Assembly: GCF_036324505.1 (NCBI RefSeq)
Contig: NC_086370.1
Span: forward strand, 15,278,600 to 15,342,599
Direction of reading: 5' to 3'
Length of the DNA: 64,000 nt
Source: Eleginops maclovinus
Lineage: Eukaryota; Chordata; Actinopteri; Perciformes; Eleginopidae
Shown: in pieces, positions 37,740 to 48,869 of the stretch
Position numbering within the stretch: position 1 is the stretch's first letter
How the letters are laid out: every line of letters begins with the position of its first letter
Translations under genes and position numbers: made by a program
The notes under the pieces: generated by a model
Database searches by the model: none
The model's input: only the letters and a program-made list of their open reading frames with translations
Told to the model about the DNA's origin: nothing

Positions 37740-38170
37740 ATGCGGAAAATGAGAGAAATGGAGAGCACATTGTGTGCCCTCTGATTAAGTGGGATGTTTG
37801 AGTATGAGCCCTCCACCTTCAAGAGAGATTTGATACTTGAGGGGTTGAAGTGTTTTTGATGGAAACTCCATTAATGATTGATAACAGGAGGAGAGCGGTT
37901 AAAAATCTCCCTGCTCCAGCACCATCAATTATTAAAAGCTCTCTCCTTGCATTTGGTGGCACATAAAAATATCAGTCACCATCTTAGAATCTTGAGTTGA
38001 TTATATCTGTCAAAGGAATTAGGGCTTCGTATTGGTTCCTTAAAATCTCTGCTCATACGAGGCTTGTTTGTTGTGCATTTTGAAGATGCTGCTTGCAACA
38101 GATTGCAACAATTAGCATCAGCTTGTTTGTTATCTGTTCTCATCAAAGGAAAGTGTTTCAAGACTTCTAA
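37740..38170. other. Candidate conserved non-coding block, motif-dense
   Basis: Repeat-free, with TTAATGATTGATAA at 37871-37884 (a PBX/HOX-like TGATTGAT with flanking homeodomain and GATA-like cores), ATCAATTATTAAA at 37924-37936, ACAATTAGCATCA near 38109 and a TCF/LEF-type CATCAAAGG at 38151-38159. The motif density is the highest that I noticed in the window. Regulatory function is inferred, not shown. Confidence 0.3.
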
Positions 38171-40244
38171 AATTCTCATTGAAATTATCCTGGGTTTATG
38201 TTTTATTAATCAAGTGAAAATATGTCTAGAATGGACATAGATATTAGATATTAGATATAGGTCAGACAGACACATCCAATTGATACATTAGTCCCAAATA
38301 AACTTAAACTACTCTTTGACAGTAAATCTTCCCAGCAGCCTCAGGTGCAGCTGGTTTCATGCTGCTCTTCTAGATACTTCTTGAGAAAGATTATGTGCCA
38401 CCTGCCACAATATCTTGTTTAATTCTTGGAGTGATTCACCCCGTCTTTATGCTGAGAATCTGTCTCACACACACGGCACATGTCGAGTATGATGTTGAGG
38501 GACTGAGTGGATGTTTGAAGTGATGCTGGAGATTCGTGTCAGTGTATGAGTGCGTGTCAGTGCAGCAGTGGAAGTTCTCTGCAGCTGAGTGCTGATTTGA
38601 GCCGCAGCGAGACGAGCTGACAGGCCAGCAAGGCTTCTTCTCTGTGTCATCGCCAAGGTTCCCCTCAGCCCTTGTAGAGGGAATTCTCTCCTGGAGCCCT
38701 GCTGCACTTCCACACAGGAGACCTGATTAAGTCTTTATACTGCTAGTGGAGTCTGGCCTCTCTGCTCGAAGTGCTCCAAGGCTTCTTCAAGGCACGCAAG
38801 AGTAGATGTTTTCATGACGCTTCAATTGGTTGTGGAGCCTTTCTGAGGGTAATGATTATTGGCTCACATAAGCGCAGAAAATGCCTGGAAGCAATTCCAT
38901 TTGACTATGCTGCTCTTTTTTTGTGTCATCTGAGTGACACCCTCATTTACTGATGTCAATATTCGAGTTATTCATTGACTACGAATTGAGTCCTGCAGCA
39001 CTGGGTGTGCATTTACTCCCTTTCAGTAAAAACAACCTCAGTCTCTTAAGATGAGCGGGGGAAAATGCTTCTTATGATATGAACGTATATCAAGATCAAA
39101 GTAAGTAAAGATAGAGATGAACGCTGACAGCAAATGAAAAGAAACAACAATAAAATGATGGCTGTTTTTATCTATATGACCATCGATGCGTGGTGTCATA
39201 GAGAGGCAACAGCGTGCTGCCCAACTTGTGTCAACAGCCGTGTATTTACATAAGCTGTTCCCCATCGGCCACAGCTTCTGTCCTGAAAGCACCAGGAGCC
39301 GCGATGGTGAGGCGGTGTGATTAGATTTACAGATGGAGATTAATGCGAACAGAGGTAATAGCACAGAGGCATAAACCACAAAGCACCACGTTTGACCTTT
39401 CTGAATGGTGATAATGATGCTGGAGTCAGACCTGCTCACACTGGGGCTGCAGCTCCAGCAGGCCTGAGTTAAGACAACCGATCATAAATGCTAAATCTGT
39501 GTGTGTGGAAGGGGTTAATAGATGTGTCGGTCAACATTGGAGTGCTTTTTGATGAAAGTGACAGAGTGCATCAAGCTGTCAGAACATTACACGCTACAAA
39601 GTGAGTAAATGCACCTAGAGTATGTGCGTGCTCACACCAACGTAGCGACAGGCTTGATACCTGGTGCTCAGGCTCTTTCTTTAAGTGGGAAGTGAAACCT
39701 GTCTGTCTGTTTGTCCGTCTCCCTGTTTGTCCTTGCACCGCAGAGCATCAGCAGGGTTATTAGAGGAGGCCTATGGCTGCCGCTGATAAGGCCTGTATGG
39801 GTGCCGCCACTGACAGCGCTGCCTGCCTGCGCGGCAAACACAAGTGGCCTGGCTGGGGGATTACTGCCTGCTGCCATTTCTGCTGATGCCTTTCTTTATG
39901 TTATCCTCTCCAGTCAGATGTGCTGCATTTGAATAACTTGGCTGATGTTGTAGAAATGGAACTCCTCTAAATCTCCACCTGCATACAAATGATGGCGAAT
40001 GGACGGAACGCTCTGATTCGCACATTTAGACCTTTTTCGGGTTTATAAGCCTTCCTGTATCCCTCTTTTCTTTCTTCCTGCTACTGGACACAACTGGTTA
40101 TTAACATGCTCTGTCACTTACTGGGAGGAGTGATGCTGATGGGTAAGGAGGCTCACTAATCCACTCTGCTGCTGTCATTAGAGAGAAGCAAACAGACTAT
40201 TACCACCTCCTCCTCCTCTTTCTGCTCATCATAAGCCTGCCTGA

Positions 40245-40253
40245 CCCCCCCCC

Positions 40254-40349
<96 letters not shown>

Positions 40350-40373
40350 TGTGCACACACACACACACACACA
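40245..40373. repeat. C9 tract plus compound (CA)n microsatellite
   Basis: Nine C (40245-40253), then about 45 CA units with one AT interruption (40255-40344), then TTGCATGTG, then about ten more CA units (40354-40373). The longest CA-on-plus array in the window. It produces spurious Val/Cys frames on the minus strand. Confidence 0.95.
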
Positions 40374-40461
40374 GCTGTGATGGAGAGTGCCTCTTGTTTC
40401 TTTAGCGCTACTGAGTGGAGCCCTGCTTTGGTAATTGATCCTGTTTGGTACATGGGGAGGG

Positions 40462-40497
40462 GAGAGAGAGTGTGAGCGAGAGAGAGAGAGAGGGAGG
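40462..40497. repeat. (GA)n purine tract
   Basis: GGAGAGAGAGTGTGAGCGAG followed by AGAGAGAGAGAGGGAGG, imperfect GA repeats over about 36 bp. Confidence 0.85.
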
Positions 40498-41780
40498 CCC
40501 TAAGTGTTGTCAGTTTGCTGCATTCATTTTTCAACCGTGGCCATTGAGGCTGGAGGGACGGAGGAGGGGCCCACCGCAGAGCTCGCTCAGAGGAACCATG
40601 CTGTACCTAATGCTGCTTTGTCTGTTACACTTTCAGTCTAATGCTGCGTTTACACTGCTGCACGGTAACTTGCTGCCTCCAGTCGGTTCAATGATGGGAG
40701 AGGGGGCAAAGGGGAGGTAGTTTCAGCCATGGTATAAGGGTATAAAGCGTTTGCTGCCCACATGAACATGCACAGATTTCCCTTTGCAGCGGAGAGTTAA
40801 CCGGGCTGAACTTAGGCCGTAACCGCCTGCCGTGGGCCAAGCTACTTTTGAAAATATTTGCCTTTTTTGGGAAAGCTCTTGCAGGTTGACTGTTGTTAGC
40901 AGCTTAAAATAAGTTCCTCTGTGAGACTCAATTATGATTCAACTGATCCGTCTACCCAGCCTCCTGCTGATGACATATTTGTTTTCCTCCATCCCTTCTT
41001 GCGCCACTTAAAAATAGCCTTCTGGTGGTTGTGTGACTTTTGCCTCTTTGTCTCGGTGTTGGTGCCTTCTCATGCTGTACAGTATGTGCAACTGATAATG
41101 GACAGACCTCACTTGGTTCTTTCTGATCCCAGCTCTGGGCACTGGTTGCTGACTCACTGATGATGTCTCCAAGCCAGAGGACTGAGCAGAAAACCAGCAC
41201 AAAGACTTGTTTTGCATGCTATTTGCTGTGGCAGGCAGTGATTAAATAGTGTTCATATAACTTCTCTGTTCTTCACAGTCCTCCCCCATGTTATGTGTCG
41301 AAATAGTCCCATACTATAATTGGTACTCATACGTACTCATAATCCCGGTCACTGGAAGGAAAGTATACTGCTGATTTCTATGTCAGAGCCACGTTAGGGA
41401 ACACTTCCATGAGTCACTAAGAGGCGCTCACAGCCACAGAGGACGTCACTGCTGACATTTGTTACAGATATGAGTCATAATTTCTTGCTGTTATTTAATA
41501 TTTCCTAGGCAATTTGTTGTTGACACATTTCATTTAGCATCTCTAATGCTTGTTTTGTGCTGGGAGATGTAAAGTAGCTTCTCAGCAGCTCACAGCTCCT
41601 CACAGATGTCATGCAAAGAAGCTAAAAATGCTTTGTAATGATGCAGTATGTAAAGTGCATCACTGTGGGAGAGAACTGCCTGGAGGCTAAGCAGCAGTTA
41701 AGTTATGATCTCTGGAGTTATAGCACCCACAGTACAGGAAGCTCCTAAGTCCTAAATAGTCAGGACGGGTCACATGCAAA

Positions 41781-41830
41781 GGACAGATTTCCCCTCTGGG
41801 ATTAATAAACTCCAAGTTATCTTTACTTGG
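41781..41830 (+). repeat. Possible 3' tail remnant of a non-LTR retroelement
   Basis: GGACAGATTTCCCCTCTGGG is followed by ATTAATAAACTCCAAGTTATC. Many fish non-LTR elements end in TTTCCCC(T)CTGGGATTAATAAAGTAT followed by short tandem repeats. This matches that end only; no upstream element body was recognised. The assignment rests on this single motif. Confidence 0.35.
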
Positions 41831-42563
41831 TAAACACCACTCTGTCACATTTTCTCCAAAAGATTACGTTAGACAAAGACCACACTGATGTGATTTGACC
41901 AGCACATAAAAGCTTATATTTCAGATAGTTTGCTAAAAGTATATTATACAATCATACCTAAAGGCGTGCGCCAATGATTTGGTATTTGCCTGCAAGAGAC
42001 ACACATACCCAACATAAGGTAACATTTTAAGCTTTCAGAAAAGATCTGTTTTCTGTGGCAACCAAAAAGAACTTCTCTATTCTAATGACACCTGCTTTTA
42101 ATTATTCTGTACCTAGGTCTAAACCAAAGTCTATTTGTACAGATTTTCTGGCAGCTGTTCACTGCAAGCATTTTTTAGATTTAATCTGATTCGCCTATTA
42201 CTGCAGCAGCTTAAACCTATTCATTTTGTGGTGTGTGGTGAAGTCAAGCAAGGGGTATAAATAAATATTTCTGAAATGTATTATCATTCGAATAGGGAGG
42301 AGTGGCGGCCAAATTTTACGCAAATGAATGCTTTGTTTCACATACTAGGTTTCAAATGAAGTACTTTATGGGTATATGTATGACTTTAAGAGTACTATTA
42401 TTAGGACTGGTATCTTTTTCTTGGTAACTTTCACCCATCCCTATAGAAAAAGGCAAAACTTTTGCAAATAGCCTTTTCTTCAAAGTAGTAGTTCAGTGTG
42501 GTGAGTATTTTTCGCTTTTGAAACAGACCATGTAATCCTTTAACCTGACAGCATACCAAACAG

Positions 42564-42627
42564 TATAAAAGGCAGGGCGGGGTCAGAGATGAACTGTGTG
42601 ATTCCCAGCCTTTGTACAGTCACACAG
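42564..42627 (+). promoter_or_regulatory. TATA-box signal with downstream donor (possible alternative promoter)
   Basis: TATAAAAGGC at 42564-42573 is a strong TATA box, directly followed by a GC-box-like GGGCGGGG at 42575-42582. About 55 bp downstream of the TATA box is CACACAG|GTGAGA (GT at 42628), a good donor. This would define a very short first exon beginning around 42594. No CpG island, and no second exon is proven. TATA strings of this quality also occur by chance; a similar one at 20464 has no donor. Confidence 0.2.
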
Positions 42628-43604
42628 GTGAGAGTCCTTTCTTTACCCCCTCTGTTTTGTCCCATCCAACAGGTGTGTTTTCTCCACTCCTCTCCCCCAC
42701 CCGCCAGCTTAGCTAGCCAGGACAGGCCTTCTTCCTCTCCAAAACCATGATTGCATTCTTGAGCTATTCCGCCCCCTCCTTCAGAACAAGAGCCCTCCGC
42801 ATCTCTCTCCCTTTCAAGTAGAGGCTGCCGGCCGCGTTTCCCCTTTGAAGATGTAATCTTGGAAAACACAGAGACATCTCTGGGATTATCTTAAATGTCT
42901 TCAGTATGTCAACAGCCTAGCCTTGTTGCTGTTGAGGTTGTTGAGCAGCGCTGGCTGTTTAAGGGGTCGGCTGTGATGACAGCCAAGGAAAATGCCTCAT
43001 CGCAGAGGTAATCACAGGGTCAAGTCTGCTGACTCCATTCAGGGCCAACCTCCCACTGTTAAAACTGGATGATAACACACACAATGAAATGATGTATTTC
43101 CCCATGTGGCAATGCTGTGTTTACAATCATGAATTATAGCTGGCAGTGGGGCGCTCAATGACAGATGCCGGCTGGTAGGTGACTAAGGTGAGGTTCATTT
43201 GTGTCATGGCATCTTCTGAAATGTTATGGAAATCTGAACGGTGCAGCATCTTAACTAAGCATATGCAATAAGATGAAAAGCATCATTGAGCAGTCACAAG
43301 AGGGAGAGTTACTATGCACCAAATTAGAGGCACGTAAGTGGGCGCTCCTTGAAAAGGATCTTGACTTTGTAATCATATCAGATGTTATCGGGAGGAGATT
43401 TTAGGAAGGGTAAGTGCTTGGAAACTAAATCAGAGAGAAGCTGCCTAGGGAACATGTTGTTATCATAATTACCTGCTGAGCGATGACTGCAGAACCGGTG
43501 TTGATGTTGACGCCGAGCCACCCTCCTCTTTCTCCGACAAGGCTGTCTTGTGTGGGCTGCTGCCTGCTTCAACATCTCTTTTGTGCTCTGTTCCATGAGT
43601 GTTT

Positions 43605-43652
43605 TCTTTTTCTTTCTTTCTTTCTTTTTTTCCCTTCCACTGTTTTTTTTTA
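43605..43652. repeat. (CTTT)n pyrimidine tract
   Basis: Several TTTC/CTTT units and T-runs end in TTTTTTTTAAG at about 43652. The tract also reads as an acceptor-like polypyrimidine tract in front of CCAGGAAC, which may be a coincidence. Confidence 0.8.
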
Positions 43653-44059
43653 AGCCAGGAACAAACTGCAGGCCAAAAATGCAAATATTGTTTTGGTGAG
43701 ATCTGGTTCTCAGATTCGGTACAGTCTTGCGTCAGAGTGTGCGTGCGGGCGCTGGGGTTGCTCCCGGGAGCCGAGGCGAAACGGAGACCTCATCTTCTCA
43801 GTTTTCAAACAACAACCTGCTCCTGCTGGGGCCCGCCTGCATGTTTTTTTTTATTACAAATGATCTGTTTGAATGAAATTCGGCCCCTGCCTTCTCGCAG
43901 TTGGCATTTAAATGGGAGGAAATAACAGATGATGATATCACAGCGGAAGATAGTGAAGGAGAGAGACACCACTCAAGGAGGAGAAACACTTGACCTGTTT
44001 GTTTTGAGAAAATGGTATTCCTCTGCTAATTTCCTCCTGATAAGTATCTGACAGCTCAT

Positions 44060-44220
44060 AGTAAAGTGTTTTATCTTGGCTGGAGGGAAATGACTTCCCT
44101 CACTCACAGTGCCAATCGATTTCAGAGACTCTGCTGCTTTAAATTGCATTCTCCGGCTTTCCTATTTGCATAGAGGTAATCAATTACATATATTAGCTTA
44201 CCGCTTTTAGCCTAACATAG
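44060..44220. other. Candidate regulatory block with POU octamer
   Basis: Repeat-free sequence with a perfect POU-type ATTTGCAT at 44164-44171, followed six bases later by TAATCAATTA at 44177-44186. Octamer plus paired homeodomain cores is a typical neural or developmental enhancer arrangement. Inference only. Confidence 0.25.
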
Positions 44221-47200
44221 ACTTTCTCCTCCCTCCTGCCTGTTTCGCCTTACCTCTCCAGATGCTGCTGCAAATTCTAGCACTTTCCTCTTCCACCTAA
44301 CACCATTGACTGCTGTTTGCCTTGTTGGGGGGCATTGATTTTTACTGCTCTGCCTCTCTCTGGTTTAACAGTTGATGAGTTGTGTTAAGACGCCCAGGGA
44401 CAGCCCTGCCTGTTTTAAGGAGATGAGGTTGGCTTTTATAGCGCCTTTGCTTCCTCAACCTTGGATGATAAGGTGTGTGTGTGTGAGTGTGTGAGAGTAT
44501 GTGCTTGTGTAAGTGAGTGTCTGTATGAATTGAGCATCCGCTTGAGACTAGGATTGCCCCCAGGAAGCTAAAGTAAATGTTGCGGTGTTAAGGGCTTTTA
44601 ACAGGAAAACTTGGGCTTTGTCATCTCCCGCATTTGAATCACTTTAAAGGCTTTGCACAGATGATGGGGTTATCTCAGCCAATGAACAGCCACATCATCA
44701 ATTACGATTACCACGATTGAACTGTTAAGAGAGTAATACCAAGCACAATTATGAAAGAGGAGATGAGTGGCTCGAGTGGAGAGTTGACACAGAGTTTATA
44801 TTCAAAGGTGACAGGAGTGTCTAGTCTCTCAGAAGCACCTATAACCCCCCACTGCCAACACACACTCAAAAGTCATGGATACAGACATAAACCTCATTTA
44901 ACACGATTAGTTTCTTTGAGGATTTTACCATCAGCAGCCTCTTATATCCGGGATGATAGAGTTCACACTTCTGAAAGAAAAAAAAACCCAGAGTCTGCTG
45001 AAGCTAGTACGAAGCACTCAGCTCCTCACTGCGACATTCACCACATTATTAAGGAACACATTGCTTTGTGCTGTTTTGCTCTCAACACCATCTGTAGTGT
45101 GTTCCTCAAGTGGTAGCAATTTCCTTGTAGTCTCGTGTCTCTCATGCAGTGAATATTACAAGTGAAACTCAATTGCAGATCTCCGCTCAATGTTCTAGTG
45201 CATTTAGTTTCTCATAAACGTTTGCATTCTTCACTGATTGCTCCCTGGCAGTTTCCGATGTGCAGAAATGTTCTGCCATCTCAGTTTTTAGCTCTCTCTC
45301 GAACTCTTTGGCTTTGAAGCCTGATGTAATTTCCGAGTATATGAAAAACGAATTGCCTAGATTTTCTCTTAAACTAGTACCCTATCCTCTGCTGTGACCA
45401 AACCATGTGTTGTTTAACTGACAGTAAGCCAGCTAAACATCTTCCCTTGTATGGTTGCTCAATGATGAAAACACATGTGATGGATAAAACAAATTAAAAA
45501 GCAATTTGATTATATAATAATGACATTTAGTTAATGTATGGTCAACTTAACAATGTGATATTATAATCTTTTAAATCCATAACCTCAACACACTCACTGC
45601 AGGCGTTTTAAAGAGGGTCTATCGGTGCGTGTTATAGCTGGGTAATATCAACCTAATAGGCTTACCTGTCAGCACAGTACGGGACATAGACTCTGTAAAT
45701 CACATTTGTCTGCGACACCTGCTCGCCTCCCTGCGTATTTATGGGTTTCCCTCCACCCTGTCCTCTTCTTTTTGGCCCCAGTCCAAAATCAACCCCCTCT
45801 TCCCACAGTATGTTTTTCAGTATGCTCCCTTCTTCTCATGGATTAAATGAACAAGCAGGTGTTAAGATGTATGAGGGGCCCCATTCCCTCCACACATCCC
45901 TCCCATTTAAACCATCCATGAAAAGTTTAAAATATCAATAGTGTGTTTAAGATTTAGACTTTTACTTTTTGCAAACTTTCAGATGTCACTTGAATGTAAT
46001 CCTTACTTAGTGTGGCATATGATTACCCTGATTTGTGTTTATAAACCGTGCACATGGTGTTGACAGAGAAGGCTACACTAAAACAACTTACTGTTTTGTT
46101 TGTTGTTTCTACCAGTATTACTGATTATCAAATGTCTTCTTTCCCATATGTTTTATTGTATATGGATGTGTCCAACTGTCTTTAAGTCTGACTAGAAATA
46201 CCAAGCTATACTGTACCTCCTGGAGAATGGCCTTGAGGGCAGCCTGAAGCAGAGGAAGCTTGTTTGCACCAGTGCTAGAGATTGTAAGTGATGAAACAAT
46301 AGAAAAGAGAATGGTGTTTCTCGCTGGGGGACTTTTTTGCCAGAGGAATTTAAGTAAACGAATGAAAAAAACAAACTAGTATCTGATTCTGTTTTCCATC
46401 AGAAGTAAGGTAAAGAAAATAACTTTTCCGATATAACCATTACTTTTCCTTCAACGGGGTTGTGTCTTTTGTATTTTGATTGTCTGTGTGCACCTGTTGC
46501 TTTAAGAGAGTGCTGTATAATAGGCTGTGTGTAGCCTTTGTATCATAAGGAATGAAATAATTCACCACTTCCTAAATGCAAAATAGAAAGGATAAGATAT
46601 GATAAGCCCAAAAGAACTTCAAAAAGTGCTTACATTTATACATTCAGTCATTTATTTCCTCTACAGTTCTCAGCAGTGATCCAGAATGAAAATCTGCGGC
46701 TGTTAGCACAAATGTGTTTTATTTCAATCGGCATTATTGACTTTTTGGCTTCTTAGGGTCGAGGGCAGCAATGTGTGAGTACTTTTGTTTCATGATCCAT
46801 TATTAAGATCAAGTGCATTTCTAAATATGCCAATACATGAAAGCATGTTGAAATGTAATAATGTAAAGGCTTTTTTCATAAAAAAGAGTCTGAAGCCGCG
46901 CTTAAAAAATAATAGCATCCCCTACAGCCAGGCTGATTTGGCACAGCAGGGGATTTAAGCTCAACGCTAACATCAGCTCACTAACGTGTGACACAGCGAT
47001 AGTGATAACGTTCTGATATTGACGTGGTTCACCATCTTAGTTAAGCCAGTTGGCATGCCTTACTAAGCAACATTTTTATTATTATCACCAAACACAAAGT
47101 AGGCCTAAAGCTGATATTGGTTGTAATGCTAGGGTTAGGGTTTTTCTAGGCATTAGGTCATAAAGTATATGACAAATTGAATTTTTGACCCGATGATGGC

Positions 47201-47592
47201 ACGAGCCTGGCTAAACAAGTCTTAGAAAGGGGGGGGAGAGGGGGAGGGATTAGTTTGACATTCAGGGTTGTGTAATATGCAGGCTAATATGATATTTCAT
47301 CACAGTTTTCATAACAAAAACTCACACCAATCGAATTGAAGTGCATGGCAGATGTCTACGGAGAGTGGCTTTGTGCTGGCAGGCTAATCCCGAAACCTGT
47401 GTATGTGTGTCATGGGCCTATGCTGGATTTGTATCAGCCTGTAAAGGGTGCAGCGAAGCAGTGAGGAGAGACTAAGCGAGGTGTATTAAGGCAGTGAATC
47501 TAGCCGCTGTGTGTGTAATGGACTCAGGATGAGAGCTGACCAAGCGCCAGGGCTGCTGATAACCTTTAGGAAGGACATTGTTCCTGTGCAGT

Positions 47593-47619
47593 GGGGGGTG
47601 GGGTCGTGTGGGGGGGGGG
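47593..47619. repeat. G-rich tract with several G-runs
   Basis: Runs of 6, 4 and 10 G within 27 bases (47593-47598, 47600-47603, 47610-47619). The long final run can be split, so an intramolecular G-quadruplex is possible on the plus strand. It lies about 265 bp upstream of the exon candidate at 47883. Confidence 0.8.
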
Positions 47620-47882
47620 ATATACAGGACTGCTGCAGTATACAGACAAAGCACTTTGATAGGTGGTGCAGTCGTTCATTGGTTCATTGGCTCTCCGGCA
47701 GGGTTAGGAGGTAGAGTAAATGGGGCAGTATAGCAAACTCCCTCATGGCGTCCTGCATACATTTCTCAACACCGGGGTGTATTTCTCTGTGATCCATTTG
47801 TCCTCTGTCTAAACCAGGTTCTCCCTGGCACTCCATTAAAAGAAATTTAACAGCCTTTTTCTTCTGTCTTCCCTCCCCTCAG

Positions 47883-48000
47883 ATCACCGCTTAAGGAGGG
47901 GTCAGAAGAGGACCGTGCTTGAGGAATACATGAAGGGCGGGGTGGGGGAGGGGGAGGCCACCTCAGCTGCAGTACAACCAAGGTCAAAGTTCACACACAG
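47883..48000 (+). CDS. Candidate internal exon (118 bp), partial coding, gene unknown
   Basis: The acceptor is excellent: TTTTTCTTCTGTCTTCCCTCCCCTCAG is a long pyrimidine tract ending at 47882, with a branch-point-like TTTAAC upstream. The donor CACACAG|GTAAAA (GT at 48001) is good. Two frames hit stops, but one is open throughout: two leading bases, 38 codons, two trailing bases. It encodes a basic start (HRLRRGQKR), then VLEEYMK, then a Gly/Glu-rich part (GGVGEGE) and ends PRSKFTH. An in-frame ATG lies at 47930, so it could also be a first coding exon joined to a 5' UTR exon such as the one ending at 24509. I do not recognise the protein. The exon contains a G-quadruplex motif (47935-47954) and a DR1-like AGGTCAAAGTTCA at 47981-47993, so an alternative reading is a regulatory element with chance splice borders. 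Confidence 0.35.
47935..47954 (+). other. G-quadruplex motif
   Basis: Four G-runs (3, 4, 5 and 5 G) separated by single bases C, T and A: GGGCGGGGTGGGGGAGGGGG. This fits the canonical quadruplex pattern with one-base loops. It lies inside the exon candidate, 46 bases before its donor. Confidence 0.7.
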
Positions 48001-48836
48001 GTAAAAAGATTATTTTTTTTTTAAAAAATCCAAAGCGTGGTGATTTTGCACGCTCTTTGGTTTAGTCCTGGCTTTTTTTTTCACGATCCGGAGCAGACTT
48101 GGCACGCCGAGGCAAAGTGAGGGAGTAATGTGGCTGGATTTGATTGGACCCTCCTGGGCTGGCGGCCGGGGAGGAACTGGGAACTGAGCAGTCTGCAGCT
48201 GCTGTTTATGAGGAGCTGTGCAGGATACTGTTTGGCTCTGTCTAAAAAACCCGGCAGTCTCCGTTGAGAAGCCTGTGGCCAGTGTCAGTACTTGGAGAAT
48301 AGAACCAAACCATGGGGCTATAATTCAAGACATTTTTCTTTACAATGAGGAGATGTGGGACTGGAGAATAGGGCATAAATGCATTGCAGCTTTCTTTGAT
48401 TTTTTAAAATTAATCTATAAGATGATTTAACAGACATATCTGTAAAACTAAGTTTCTCCACAAAGAGTCATGCAAAGTCATTTTCTAACCCTAATCTCAG
48501 TCCCACATTAACGATAGGCTGCTTATATTAGTACTGAATATATGCACTGTATTATCCCAATTGTTAAATTTGAAAGCTTTATTCTAGTTTGAATCCAAAC
48601 GTCTAGTTAACATGCACTTCAAATATTTCTCAGGGCCCTAAACCCAAAAAGTTTGTCACTTGTCACAAAGTAGCTCCGGAGTGGTGCAAAAACTCTACAG
48701 CCCCAGTTTTGCCTCTCCTCCTGTATTCTTTGCAACCTTGGATTAAGGAGGATTGGGGGCTGGTTTTCAGGGTGGGTGGGGGCAGATCCAGGAAGCAAAT
48801 AAATAAATAAAGTGCTGGTTAATCTTCCTTAGTGCG

Positions 48837-48869
48837 GTGTGTGTGTGTGTGTGAGTGTGTGTGTGTGTG
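48837..48869 (+). repeat. Imperfect (TG)n microsatellite
   Basis: About 16 TG units with one GA interruption near 48853. Confidence 0.92.

Larger units (their letters stand above)
36276..40254. other. Non-coding stretch, no gene seen
   Basis: Contains short TTAGATA repeats at 38248-38268, the G-rich octamer repeat at 37268, the enhancer-like block at 37740-38170 and a CCT-triplet patch at 40204-40219. No recognisable coding exon or RNA gene. Confidence 0.55.
40374..47882. other. Non-coding stretch, no confirmed gene
   Basis: Holds purine tract 40462-40497, the retroelement-tail-like sequence at 41781, the TATA-plus-donor signal at 42564, pyrimidine tract 43605-43630, a CpG-richer patch at 43735-43785, short TG tract 44471-44500, the motif block at 44060-44220 and G-rich tracts at 47229-47236 and 47593-47619. 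Open frames are short and unrecognised. The stretch is intronic if the 24.5 kb to 47.9 kb gene model is right. Confidence 0.5.

Noticed and set aside
43653..43697. Possible 45-bp mini-exon with a CKYC (zinc-finger-like) string
   Set aside because: The acceptor is just a (CTTT)n/T-run tract and the donor GTGAGA is moderate. Four residues with CxxC spacing are not evidence of a zinc finger.
47130..47140. TAGGGTTAGGG telomere-like string
   Set aside because: Only two units; too short to be an interstitial telomeric repeat.
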